Source of the DNA: JBEHWX01 sp048498995
Lineage (GTDB): Bacteria > Bacteroidota > Ignavibacteria > OLB7
Length of the DNA: 64,000 nucleotides
Assembly (NCBI GenBank): GCA_048498995.1
Contig: JBEHWX010000010.1
Location: forward strand, 30,983-94,982
Direction: 5' to 3'
The position numbers and the translations under genes are program-made. Each line of letters opens with the position of its first letter. The first letter of the stretch is position 1. The notes under the pieces were generated by a model, which saw only the letters and a program-made list of their open reading frames with translations, was not told the DNA's origin and did no database searches. Below are positions 8,323 to 16,877 of this stretch, one piece after another.

Positions 8323-10419
8323 ATGACGACGATCGCAACACTCCCCGCGCCCCGCTCCTCGTTCCGCTCCGGACTCGGTTCCGCGCTCGCCTCGGCGCTT
8401 TTGCTCGTGACGCTCACGCTCCTCACCCTCTTCCGCGCGGAGGCCGCCCCGCGGCTGATCGCGCCGAACGGCGGCGAGCGGTTCCGGGTGGGCTCGACCA
8501 CCACCATACGCTGGGAAGGGACCGCCCCGACCGACACCGTCCGGCTCGAATACAGCACCGATAGGGGCGCCACCTGGAGGCTGATCACCGATGGCGCCAC
8601 CGGATCGGACTACGTGTGGCGCAACATCCCGCGAACGCCGAGCGATCTCTGCCTGATGCGCATCGCCACGCGCGCCAGTATCGGCGACAGCGTCCTCTGG
8701 CTGAAGCGGATCGTGGAGGGACACAGCCTTGCCGAGGCGGTGCACTTCGCCGAGTTCAGTCCCGACGGCACGCGGGTGCTCGGCGGCGAGGCCGAAGGGA
8801 GCGTGACGATCTGGGATTCGTATACCGGCGCGATCATCCTGACCGTGCCGGTGGAATCGCGCGCCAACATCCCCTCCCCGCCCGGCATCACCCTCATCTC
8901 CAGCGCCCGCTACAGCCCGGACGGCCGCGTCTTCGCCACCATCAGCCCGCTGCCGAACAGCGCCGGCTCGATGGTCCGGATCTTCGACGCGACCAGCGGC
9001 GCGAAGCTCCGGGAATGGTCCAAGCCGGAGCCGAGCAGAAGCTCCACCTCCGCCTCCTGCGTCTTCAGCCCGGACGGATCGAAGCTCCTGGTCACCGGCC
9101 TCGGCGGCGGCTCGGTCTACAACGTCGTCGACGGATTGGTCGCGGCACAGATCACCGGTTATACCTCCACCTCCCCCTCGGTGATCAGCTCCATGCTCGA
9201 GGCGGACTGGCGGCGTGACGGCGGCGCGATCATCGGCGCCGCGTTCGCCACGCCGGGGGCCATCCCAGCGTTCACCCTCTCCGATCCGGTCACCGGCGGC
9301 GTGCTCCGGACCTACGATTTCTCGCCGACCAGCATCATCTCCTGCGTGCGCTTCACCCCCGACGGCACCCGTTTCATCTCCACCTCCAACGACGGGCTGG
9401 CGCGGGTGTGGGACGTGGCCACCGCCACCAGTCCCTACAGCGTGAGCGGGTTCGATCAATATCCCAACTGGGTGGCGATCACGCACGACGGCACCGCGTT
9501 CGCCCTCGCCGGACAGGAGAACACGCGGCCGAACTGGAAACTGAAGCTCTACAACACCTCCGACGGCACGTTCATCAGAACCATCGCCGCGATCGGCAAC
9601 GGCATGCGGAACGCCGAGTTCTCGCCGGACGACGCGCGGATCCTGGTCTCCTGCATCGACGGCGTGCGGATCTTCCACACGCGGGACACCACGCCCCCGA
9701 CCGCCGATACCTCCGATGCGCTCTGGTCGATCTACATCTCCGACGGCGCTACCGTGACGGTTGCCGCGCCACGCATCGCCGCGCGCCAGGGGGAAACGGT
9801 CGCCGTGCCGATCACCATCGACGCGCCGGAGGAGGCGGTCGGCGCCGGCGCGACGCGGATCGACCTGTCGCTGAGCTTCGACGCCACGCTCCTCGAACCG
9901 ATCGGCGACACGCCGCGCGGCGCCATCACCGGCGGCACGCGGACCATTCCCCTCTCTTTCCCCTTGGATGCGCCGGCCGACACGATCCTCGGCACGCTCC
10001 TCTTCCGCGCGGCGCTCGGCGACGATTCCCTCACGACGCTGGGGATCCTCTCCCCGACGACCGATGTGGCGACCGTCACCGTTCTGAAGCGGGATGGCTC
10101 CTTCACGATGCTCGACCTCTGCGTGCAGGGAGGGGTAAGGCTCGTCGATCCGAACGGGAAGGCGGTCGTGAAGATCATCGCCGCCCCTCCCGCGGCGGAC
10201 TACGTCGACGTGGAGGTGAGGACCATCGAGCGGGGAGCAACCACGCTCACGCTCGTCGGCATCGACGGACGCGCCATCCGGGACTATCTCCGGAGCGATT
10301 CGCCGCCGGAGGTCTGGCGCGAGCGGATCGGCCTGGCCGACGTCGCGACGGGGCGCTATCTGCTGGTGCTCCGCACGCCGACGATCGTCACCTCGACGAG
10401 GCTGGAGGTGACGCGATGA
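8323..10419 (+). CDS. Exported WD40/beta-propeller protein with cohesin-like and C-terminal sorting-like domains
   Basis: A 698-aa protein with a signal sequence (residues 1 to about 42, ending AEAA). Next comes an Ig-like domain beginning LIAPNGGERFRVGS, then a beta-propeller of about six to seven WD40-type blades with repeated FSPDGTRVL, YSPDGRVFAT, FSPDGSKLL, FTPDGTRFIS and FSPDDARIL motifs (about 140-450). After that is a cohesin-like beta domain (about 475-580: QGETVAVPITIDAPE ... LGTLLFRA), and finally a beta domain of about 80 residues resembling a T9SS sorting tail (GIDGRAIRDY ... GRYLLVLRT ... LEVTR). Such proteins are surface or periplasmic scaffolds. The stop codon overlaps the start of the following OmpA-family gene by ATGA, so the two are probably co-translated and may form one envelope complex. 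The exact function is unknown. Confidence 0.85.
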   Translation: MTTIATLPAPRSSFRSGLGSALASALLLVTLTLLTLFRAEAAPRLIAPNGGERFRVGSTTTIRWEGTAPTDTVRLEYSTDRGATWRLITDGATGSDYVWRNIPRTPSDLCLMRIATRASIGDSVLWLKRIVEGHSLAEAVHFAEFSPDGTRVLGGEAEGSVTIWDSYTGAIILTVPVESRANIPSPPGITLISSARYSPDGRVFATISPLPNSAGSMVRIFDATSGAKLREWSKPEPSRSSTSASCVFSPDGSKLLVTGLGGGSVYNVVDGLVAAQITGYTSTSPSVISSMLEADWRRDGGAIIGAAFATPGAIPAFTLSDPVTGGVLRTYDFSPTSIISCVRFTPDGTRFISTSNDGLARVWDVATATSPYSVSGFDQYPNWVAITHDGTAFALAGQENTRPNWKLKLYNTSDGTFIRTIAAIGNGMRNAEFSPDDARILVSCIDGVRIFHTRDTTPPTADTSDALWSIYISDGATVTVAAPRIAARQGETVAVPITIDAPEEAVGAGATRIDLSLSFDATLLEPIGDTPRGAITGGTRTIPLSFPLDAPADTILGTLLFRAALGDDSLTTLGILSPTTDVATVTVLKRDGSFTMLDLCVQGGVRLVDPNGKAVVKIIAAPPAADYVDVEVRTIERGATTLTLVGIDGRAIRDYLRSDSPPEVWRERIGLADVATGRYLLVLRTPTIVTSTRLEVTR

Positions 10420-12617
10420 TCGGGATGCTCAGCCCCCTGATGCCCCGCCGGCGCGCGCTCCGACGTCGGCTCGCCGTCGCGCTCCTCCCCCTGGGCTTTC
10501 TCGCGGCCGGCGCGCGGCTGGCGGCGCAGGAGCCGATCCGCCCGCGCTACGGCCTGTTCGGCGGCTACGCGATCAACCGTCACGACGCCGACTTCCTGGC
10601 GCTCCCCGGCGTGCCGAGCTGCTCTCCGGGATTCACCGATGGGAGCGGCGGCGGACCGATCCTCGGCGCGCTCTACGAGCTCCCCCTCTCCGAGCGGCTC
10701 CTCCTCGGGCTGCGCGCCGGCTATGCCGGACACGACGCGACGCTGACGGCGCGGGAGCCGGTGTATCTGATCGTGGACGGCACCGGCCGCCCCGGAGCGA
10801 TCGAGCACAGGCTGCGGGGAACGCTCGGCACCATCGGCCTTGAACCGTCGATCCAGGCACGGCCGTTCGGAGGCGTCCTCGGAGGCTTCTTCGTGGCGCT
10901 CGGCGCGCGTGCCGGCGCATATATCGCGCGGCGATACGATCAGGCGGAACAGATCGTCGATCCGGTCGACGCCGGAACGTTCCTCGACGCGGCCGGCAAC
11001 GACAGCCGGAGCCGCGTCAGAAACCAGAGCTCGGGAGATATTCCGGGAGGCTCGTCGCTGCTGCTCGAGGGAACGATCGGGCTCGGCATCGACCTGCCGA
11101 TGAACGCGCGGGGCACGGTGCTCCTCGCGCCGGAGATCTCCTACGCATATGCCTTCACCGATGTCGCCAGCGGCGTGAACTGGAAGCCGAACGGCGCGCG
11201 CGCCACGATCGCCGTCAAATACTCCCCGGCCCCCGAGCCTCCGAAGCCGACCGGCCGCGACACGGTGTTCCTGCGGGACACGACATCGCGTAGCTCCGCG
11301 TCGATCGCGACGGCGACGCTCACGCTGCAGCATCGGGCCGAAACGCACGAAACGATCGAGCTTCCCGACAGCATCATCGAACGGACGACGATCCGGGAGA
11401 GTTATCTCCGGGAGCTGCCGGTCCCTCCCCCGCCGGTCTGCTCCATTGCGGTCAGCGGCGTCGATGCCGACGGGAACGAGGAGCCGATGGCCACGCTCAG
11501 GATCGAGGAGTTCATGTCCACGGTGGCGCATCCGCTGCTCAACTACGTCTTCTTCGAGCCGGGATCGTCGACGATTCCCGACCGCTACACCAGGCTCGCC
11601 GCCGCGCAGGCCGACACGTTCCGGATCGAGAGCCTGTTCGGCGCCGGGACCATGGAGGTCTATCACACGATGCTCAACGTGATCGGCCAGCGCCTGAGGA
11701 AGTATCCACGCGCGATGCTGACGCTCACCGGCTGCAACATGGACGCGAGGGAGGAGAAGGGGAATCTCGATCTGTCCCGCTCCCGGGCCGATGAGGTGCG
11801 GCGCTATCTGACCGGCGTCTGGGGGATCGACGAGGGGAGGATCAGGATCGAGGCGACGAACCTGCCGGCCAAGCGCTCCAACCCGCTCACGCCGGACGGG
11901 CAGGCGGAGGATCGGCGCGTGGAGATCTCCTCGGATACGCCGGAGATCCTCGACGTGCTCCTCAGCGGCGACACCGCGCGCACGAGCGCTCCTCCCACGG
12001 TACGGCTGCGTCCGAGCCTGAGCGCGGCACAGGGAGCCGGCGCGTGGCGCGTGCGGATCATGCAGCACGGCGCGCTCCTCAAGGAGCTCTCCGGCACCGG
12101 CGCGCCGCCGGCCGCGCTCGACTGGGATCCGCTTGCCGACCGCGCCAACCCGCCCCGCTTCGACGATTCGATCTCGATCGAGATGGAGGCCACCGATGCC
12201 GCCGGCCAGCCGACCCGCTGCGGCGCGATGCTGGCGACCCGCGTGGTGACGCTCCGCGAGAAGCGCCAGCAGCAGGTGGGGGATTTCTCGATCGACCGCT
12301 ACAACCTGATCCTCTTCAACGTCGGCGAGGCGGGGATCACGCCGACCAATCAGCGGATCATCGACATGGTCTCCTCCCGCCTGCGGCCGACATCGGAGCT
12401 GACGGTGGAGGGATTCGCCGACCGGACCGGATCGGCCGAATCGAACCAGCGGCTTTCGGCGCAGCGCGCCAGCGCCACGGCACAGGCCCTGGCGCGTCCG
12501 GAGGCGACCACGCGGGGCGTCGGGGAGGCGCGACTGCTCTACCCGAACGACACGCCCGAGGGGCGCTTCTACTGCCGCACGGTGCAGATCACGGTGAAAA
12601 CGCCCCTGCCGCGGTGA
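10416..12617 (+). CDS. OmpA-family outer-membrane protein
   Basis: A 733-aa protein whose ATG overlaps the preceding stop codon (ATGA); the open frame upstream is only a shadow of the WD40-type gene. It has a basic signal sequence (PRRRALRRR plus hydrophobic core, ending LAAQ at about 38), an N-terminal beta-barrel-like region (about 45-270) and a first OmpA-like motif YVFFEPGSSTIPDRY near residue 375. The C-terminal OmpA/MotB peptidoglycan-binding domain (about 620-725) has LILFNVGEAGITPTNQ, VEGFADRTGS and NQRLSAQRA. It should span the outer membrane and hold peptidoglycan. The architecture matches that of the 663-aa protein encoded at 55358-57349, so these are paralogues. Coupling to the propeller protein suggests the pair form a cell-surface anchor. 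Confidence 0.88.
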   Translation: MIGMLSPLMPRRRALRRRLAVALLPLGFLAAGARLAAQEPIRPRYGLFGGYAINRHDADFLALPGVPSCSPGFTDGSGGGPILGALYELPLSERLLLGLRAGYAGHDATLTAREPVYLIVDGTGRPGAIEHRLRGTLGTIGLEPSIQARPFGGVLGGFFVALGARAGAYIARRYDQAEQIVDPVDAGTFLDAAGNDSRSRVRNQSSGDIPGGSSLLLEGTIGLGIDLPMNARGTVLLAPEISYAYAFTDVASGVNWKPNGARATIAVKYSPAPEPPKPTGRDTVFLRDTTSRSSASIATATLTLQHRAETHETIELPDSIIERTTIRESYLRELPVPPPPVCSIAVSGVDADGNEEPMATLRIEEFMSTVAHPLLNYVFFEPGSSTIPDRYTRLAAAQADTFRIESLFGAGTMEVYHTMLNVIGQRLRKYPRAMLTLTGCNMDAREEKGNLDLSRSRADEVRRYLTGVWGIDEGRIRIEATNLPAKRSNPLTPDGQAEDRRVEISSDTPEILDVLLSGDTARTSAPPTVRLRPSLSAAQGAGAWRVRIMQHGALLKELSGTGAPPAALDWDPLADRANPPRFDDSISIEMEATDAAGQPTRCGAMLATRVVTLREKRQQQVGDFSIDRYNLILFNVGEAGITPTNQRIIDMVSSRLRPTSELTVEGFADRTGSAESNQRLSAQRASATAQALARPEATTRGVGEARLLYPNDTPEGRFYCRTVQITVKTPLPR

Positions 12618-12655
12618 GGCCGATCCGGCTCTATCCCCCGCTCCCGGCGGTTTCC

Positions 12656-12663
12656 TATCTTTG
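12656..12663 (+). promoter_or_regulatory. Candidate Bacteroidota-type -7 element (TATCTTTG)
   Basis: TATCTTTG matches the TAnnTTTG consensus of Bacteroidota primary-sigma promoters and lies 40 bp before the E1 start. No clear -33 TTTG partner is visible, so support is weak. Confidence 0.3.
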
Positions 12664-12702
12664 TGCTTTTGCAGGCATTCCAACTCAGTACCGATATATC
12701 CG

Positions 12703-15027
12703 ATGGCAAAGAACAGATCCAAGAACGCCAGGCGGAACGGCGGCGCTACCGCGACGGCTCCCGCTCCGGCCGTGAAGCCGGCCGCCGCTCCCGCCGCCGC
12801 CCAGGCATCCCCGACGGCCCCGGCATCCACGGCCGCTCCGGCAACCACGGCCGCTCCGGCAACCGTGACCGCCCCGGCCATGACGGCTCCCGCCGCCGAC
12901 TCCACGACGGTCTCGGCGACGGCTCCCGTCAACGGCAACGGTAACGGCGTTCATTCCCCCCTTCCCCAGGTCGACTGGCACCGCGTGGCCCGGCTGATGC
13001 TCGTCTCCCGCGCGCTCGATCGCGTCGAGGAGGAGCGTCTGGTGCCGCAGGGGCTGGTGACCTACCAGTTCTCCTCGCGCGGCCACGACCTTGCGCAGAT
13101 CCTTCTCGGACTCCAGATCCAGCATCCGCACGACGCGGCCACGCTCTACTACCGCTCCCGTCCGTTCGTTCTGACCGCCGGGCTCACCCCGGAGGAGGCG
13201 ATCAGGAGCACCACCGGCCTGGCCGGCGGCATCTCCGAGGGACGCGATATCGGCGTGGTCCACAACCTTCCCTCGCGCGGCGGCGCCACCGTGCTGCCGA
13301 CCAGCGGCGACGTCGGCGCGCAGTATTCACCGGCGACCGGCTGGGCGCAGGCCATCCGATTCCGCGCCGAGACCCTCGGCGACAAAAGCTGGGAGAGGGC
13401 GATCTCGGTCGCGCTCGGCGGCGACGGATCGTGCGCCACCAACGGATTCTGGGCGGCGCTCAACGTGGTCACCACGCAGCGCCTCCCCTACCTCTTCTTC
13501 ATCGAGGACAACGGCTACGGCATCTCCGTGCCGGGCACCTTCCAGACGCCGGGGGCGAACATCGCCGAGAACCTCGCGTCGTTCAAGGACCTGCGGGTGA
13601 TCAGCGGCAGCGGCACCGATCCGGTGGCCACCGCCACGCTGATCGCCGAGGCCGTGGAGCACGTCCGCTCCGGCGCCGGCCCCGTCCTGCTCCGGCTGGT
13701 GGTGCCCCGCCTCTGCGGGCACTCCTTCGTCGACACGCAGGCCTACAAGCCGGCCGAGCTCGTCGAGTGCGAGCGCGCCGACGATCCGCTGCCGAAGCTC
13801 AGGGAATTCCTGGCCGCGCGGGGAATCATCGGCCAGGAGGAGTGGAGCCGGATGGAGGCCGAGGCGGAGAAGGAGGTGACCGAGGCGGTCGAGCGGGCCA
13901 TCGCCGCCGGCGATCCCGATCCGGCCGGCGCGCTCGATGACGTCTTCTACCAGCAGGGACGCCCGCAGGTGATGGGCGGCATGCTGCCGGAGCTCGGCGA
14001 GGAGCGGTTCGCTCAGGCCGCGGCCGGCGTGGCCGAGCCCGCCCCCTCCGGTCCCCGCATGAACCTCATCGACGCGGTGCGCCGCACGCTGGCGCAGGAG
14101 CTCGAGAAGAACGACCGGCTCCTCCTCTTCGGCGAGGATGTCGGGATGAAGGGAGGCGTGCATGGCGCCACCATCGACCTGCAGAAGCGCTTCGGCGAGG
14201 CGCGCGTGTTCGATACCTCCCTGAACGAGGAGGGAATCATCGGGCGCGCCGTCGGCATGGCCGCCGCCGGCCTGATGCCGGTGCCGGAGATCCAGTTCCG
14301 CAAATACGCCGATCCGGCCCACGAGCAGATCACCGACTGCGGCACGATGCGCTGGCGCACCGCCGGCAAGTTCGCCGCGCCGATGGTGGTCCGCATCCCG
14401 GTCGGATTCGGCAAGAAGACCGGCGATCCCTGGCACTCGGTCTCCGGCGAGGCGATCTACGCCCACCTGGTCGGCTGGCGCGTGGCCTACCCCTCGAACG
14501 CCGAGGATGCCGTCGGCCTGCTCCGCTCGGCCCTGCGCGGCAACGATCCCACCTTCTTCTTCGAGCACCGCGCCCTGCTCGATACCAAGGAGGGACGCCG
14601 CCCCTACCCCGGCGATGACTTCGTGGTCCCCTTCGGCAAGGCCTCCCGCCCGGTCGAGGGGAGCGATCTGACGATCGTGACCTGGGGGGAGATGGTGCAC
14701 CGCTCGACCGAGGCCGCCGCGGCGTTCCAGGGAAAGGTCGAGATCCTCGACCTCCGGACGATCATCCCCTGGGACCGCGAGGCGGTGCTCGCCTCGGTGA
14801 GGAAGACCGGACGCTGCCTGATCGTGCACGAGGACAACTGGACCTGCGGGTTCGGCGGCGAGATCGCCGCGACGGTGGCGCAGGAGGCCTTCCGCTGGCT
14901 CGACGCCCCGGTGGAGCGCCTGGCCACGGCCGACTGCCCCATCCCCTACAACCCGCGCCTGATGGACGCCACGGTGCCGACCGTCGAGAAGATCGCCGCG
15001 GCGATCGGACGTCTGCTCGCGTTCTAA
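12703..15027 (+). CDS. Fused E1 alpha-beta subunit of a 2-oxoacid dehydrogenase complex
   Basis: A 774-aa single-chain thiamine-diphosphate E1. I start it at the MAKNRSK methionine; the frame extends 14 codons further without support. Residues 1 to about 85 are an Ala/Pro/Thr-rich flexible tether. The alpha half (about 95-430) has the substrate-channel helix region and the ThDP-binding motif GDGSCATNG ... EDNGYGIS; the beta half (about 460-774) has GEDVGMKGG, TSLNEEGIIGRAVGMA, QFRKYADPAHEQI and HEDNWTCGFGGE. Fused E1 proteins of this type are known in Bacteroidota and relatives, usually assigned to branched-chain 2-oxoacid dehydrogenase, with pyruvate dehydrogenase as the alternative. They feed acyl-CoA synthesis, for example branched-chain primers for fatty acids. 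No E2 or E3 gene is adjacent. The Pro/Ala tether resembles E2 linkers and is unusual on E1. Confidence 0.92.
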   Translation: MAKNRSKNARRNGGATATAPAPAVKPAAAPAAAQASPTAPASTAAPATTAAPATVTAPAMTAPAADSTTVSATAPVNGNGNGVHSPLPQVDWHRVARLMLVSRALDRVEEERLVPQGLVTYQFSSRGHDLAQILLGLQIQHPHDAATLYYRSRPFVLTAGLTPEEAIRSTTGLAGGISEGRDIGVVHNLPSRGGATVLPTSGDVGAQYSPATGWAQAIRFRAETLGDKSWERAISVALGGDGSCATNGFWAALNVVTTQRLPYLFFIEDNGYGISVPGTFQTPGANIAENLASFKDLRVISGSGTDPVATATLIAEAVEHVRSGAGPVLLRLVVPRLCGHSFVDTQAYKPAELVECERADDPLPKLREFLAARGIIGQEEWSRMEAEAEKEVTEAVERAIAAGDPDPAGALDDVFYQQGRPQVMGGMLPELGEERFAQAAAGVAEPAPSGPRMNLIDAVRRTLAQELEKNDRLLLFGEDVGMKGGVHGATIDLQKRFGEARVFDTSLNEEGIIGRAVGMAAAGLMPVPEIQFRKYADPAHEQITDCGTMRWRTAGKFAAPMVVRIPVGFGKKTGDPWHSVSGEAIYAHLVGWRVAYPSNAEDAVGLLRSALRGNDPTFFFEHRALLDTKEGRRPYPGDDFVVPFGKASRPVEGSDLTIVTWGEMVHRSTEAAAAFQGKVEILDLRTIIPWDREAVLASVRKTGRCLIVHEDNWTCGFGGEIAATVAQEAFRWLDAPVERLATADCPIPYNPRLMDATVPTVEKIAAAIGRLLAF

Positions 15028-15054
15028 TCCCGGGCTCGCATCGATGACCATCCA

Positions 15055-15096
15055 GGAGGGGAGCCGGCCCACGCGCCGGCTTCCCTCCGTCGTTTC
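15055..15096 (+). terminator. Terminator after the fused E1 gene
   Basis: GGAGGGGAGCCGGC (15055-15068) pairs with GCCGGCTTCCCTCC (15075-15088) with a single G-T wobble. It is followed by GTCGTTTC. Confidence 0.75.
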
Positions 15097-15178
15097 CGGC
15101 CCGCCATATGCTCCCCCGGCTCCCGACGCGCGCATCCGACGTCAATCCCTATCTTCGACGACTTATCCGGAGGGCTCG

Positions 15179-15916
15179 ATGATCAAGGCGGTGGTGTTCG
15201 ATCTGGACAATACGCTCGTGGACTTCATGGCGATGAAGAAGCAGGCGATCGATGCCGCCGTCGGGGCGATGATCGACGCCGGACTCGATATGTCGACCAG
15301 GGACGTGCGCGGGCATATCGACAGGATCTACTCCGAACAGGGGATCGAATACCAGCGCGTGTTCGACGAGCTGCTGACCAGTGTCCTCGGACGGATCGAC
15401 TTCAAGGTCCTCTCGGCCGGCATCGTCGCCTACCGTCGCGCCCGGGAGGCGGCGCTGAAGCCCTATCCGCACGTCTCGGCCACGCTCATGGAGCTGGTGA
15501 AGCACGGCGTGAAGCTGGCCATCCTCTCCGACGCCCCGACCCGCGAGGCGTGGCTCCGGCTCTGCTACGTCAACTTCCACCACATCTTCGACTTCGTGGT
15601 CACCTACGACGACACCGGCAAGCGGAAGCCGGACCCGCTCCCCTTCCGCCACGTGCTCGGCCTGCTGGAGGTGGCGCCGGAGGAGGCGATCATGGTGGGA
15701 GACTGGGCCGAGCGGGACATGGTCGGCGCGCGCGCCGTCGGCATGCGGACCGCCTTCGCCAGCTATGGCGACGCCTTCGGCAACCAGACAGTCCAGGCCG
15801 ATTACACGCTCCAGGATATCAAGGACCTGCTGAGGATCGTGCTCGACCGGGAGGAGCAAGACGAGATCGAGCGACGGGAGGAGAAGCGGGAGGACAACGA
15901 GGAGCGGGCGGAATGA
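15179..15916 (+). CDS. HAD-superfamily hydrolase
   Basis: A 245-aa protein starting at the ATG of MIKAVVFDLDN. HAD motif I is DLDNT (D8 nucleophile, D10 acid/base), motif II lies in LAILSDAP, the motif III lysine is in GKRKPDP, and motif IV is GDWAERD near residue 174. A helical cap (about 20-95) makes it a type I cap enzyme, probably a small-molecule phosphatase; the substrate cannot be read from sequence. The C-terminus is a highly charged helix (repeated EE/RR) absent from standard members. Its stop codon overlaps the acpS start (ATGA), so the two are probably co-transcribed and translationally coupled. TATCTTCG about 30 bp upstream is a weak -7-like sequence. Confidence 0.9.
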   Translation: MIKAVVFDLDNTLVDFMAMKKQAIDAAVGAMIDAGLDMSTRDVRGHIDRIYSEQGIEYQRVFDELLTSVLGRIDFKVLSAGIVAYRRAREAALKPYPHVSATLMELVKHGVKLAILSDAPTREAWLRLCYVNFHHIFDFVVTYDDTGKRKPDPLPFRHVLGLLEVAPEEAIMVGDWAERDMVGARAVGMRTAFASYGDAFGNQTVQADYTLQDIKDLLRIVLDREEQDEIERREEKREDNEERAE

Positions 15917-16290
15917 TCGTCGGGACCGGCGTGGACATCGTGGAGGTGAGCCGCGTGGCCGAGGCAATCGAGCGTCACGGCGAGCGGATAGAGCGGCGCG
16001 TCTTCACCGACGAGGAGATCGCCTACTGTCGCGGACGCGGAGCGCGGATGGCCGAGTGCTACGCGGCGCGCTTCGCGGCGAAGGAGGCGTTCACCAAGGC
16101 GCTCGGCACCGGGGTGGCCGGCGGAATCTCCTGGAACGAGATCGGCGTGACGCGCGCATCCTCCGGGAAGCCGGCTCTGACGTTGACCGGGGTCGCCGCC
16201 GAGCGCGCCGAGGGTCTTCTCGTGCATCTCTCCCTTTCGCATACCGCCAGCGCCGCCATCGCCATGGTGGTGATAGAGCGCATCGAATAA
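15913..16290 (+). CDS. acpS: Holo-[acyl-carrier-protein] synthase
   Basis: A 125-aa protein, the normal length for AcpS, which transfers 4'-phosphopantetheine from CoA to the serine of acyl carrier protein in the cytoplasm. The Mg-binding D8 (GVDIVEV) and E58 in RFAAKEAF are both present, as are FTDEEIAYC, GISWNEI and the C-terminal SLSHTASAAIAMVV. It overlaps the upstream HAD hydrolase gene by 4 bp. Together with the E1 gene upstream this places fatty-acid precursor functions side by side, although a terminator separates E1 from this pair. Confidence 0.96.
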   Translation: MIVGTGVDIVEVSRVAEAIERHGERIERRVFTDEEIAYCRGRGARMAECYAARFAAKEAFTKALGTGVAGGISWNEIGVTRASSGKPALTLTGVAAERAEGLLVHLSLSHTASAAIAMVVIERIE

Positions 16291-16877
16291 TCGCCTTCCT
16301 CGGCGCCCGGCTTGCCTCGGCGCCCGGCTCGTCTCCGTGTCGGGCATGCATCACGGATGATATTCCCACGATCGCCACGCGGCCCGCGCTATCCACCCGT
16401 ACACATCCATCGCGGAGCCGGCCGTGGACGATCCTTCACGCAGCGTGGGATTCCGTCACGCACGGCCACGTTCGCACCACCGTTCCCGGAATAAATCACC
16501 TGATTTTTCGCGTGGCACTTCCTTTGGCCTTGCCTCCGGCCGGCGCATGGCCATGCGATCACGTCGGGCGTTCACACTCTCTCTCCGCCCATGAGCTCGC
16601 CCGGCCACACATCCCGGGGATCGGGGGATTTCGCCACGGCGCGGAATCTTCATCGGGCCGAGACAATCGCCCATCCCGGAAGGTTGACGGAGAACGGACC
16701 GATCAGCACGCGCCGGCTCATCGATGCCTACCGACACGCATCCGCGACGATACACCGTGTCGCCGAGGCCTGTTCGGGTACGCTCTCGTTTCCACGGAGA
16801 CGGGCGGCGTCAGCAATCGAACCGACGCCTGGTATGGGGCCATATCCCACGGCCCCGATCCTACATCCCAACCCGGC
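16291..16877. other. Intergenic region before the surface-protein array
   Basis: About 590 bp. The open frames here overlap one another on both strands and look like high-GC shadows. I see no conserved CTAACAATTCC-type element of the kind found in front of several later array members. The region presumably holds the promoter of the first array gene. Confidence 0.4.
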
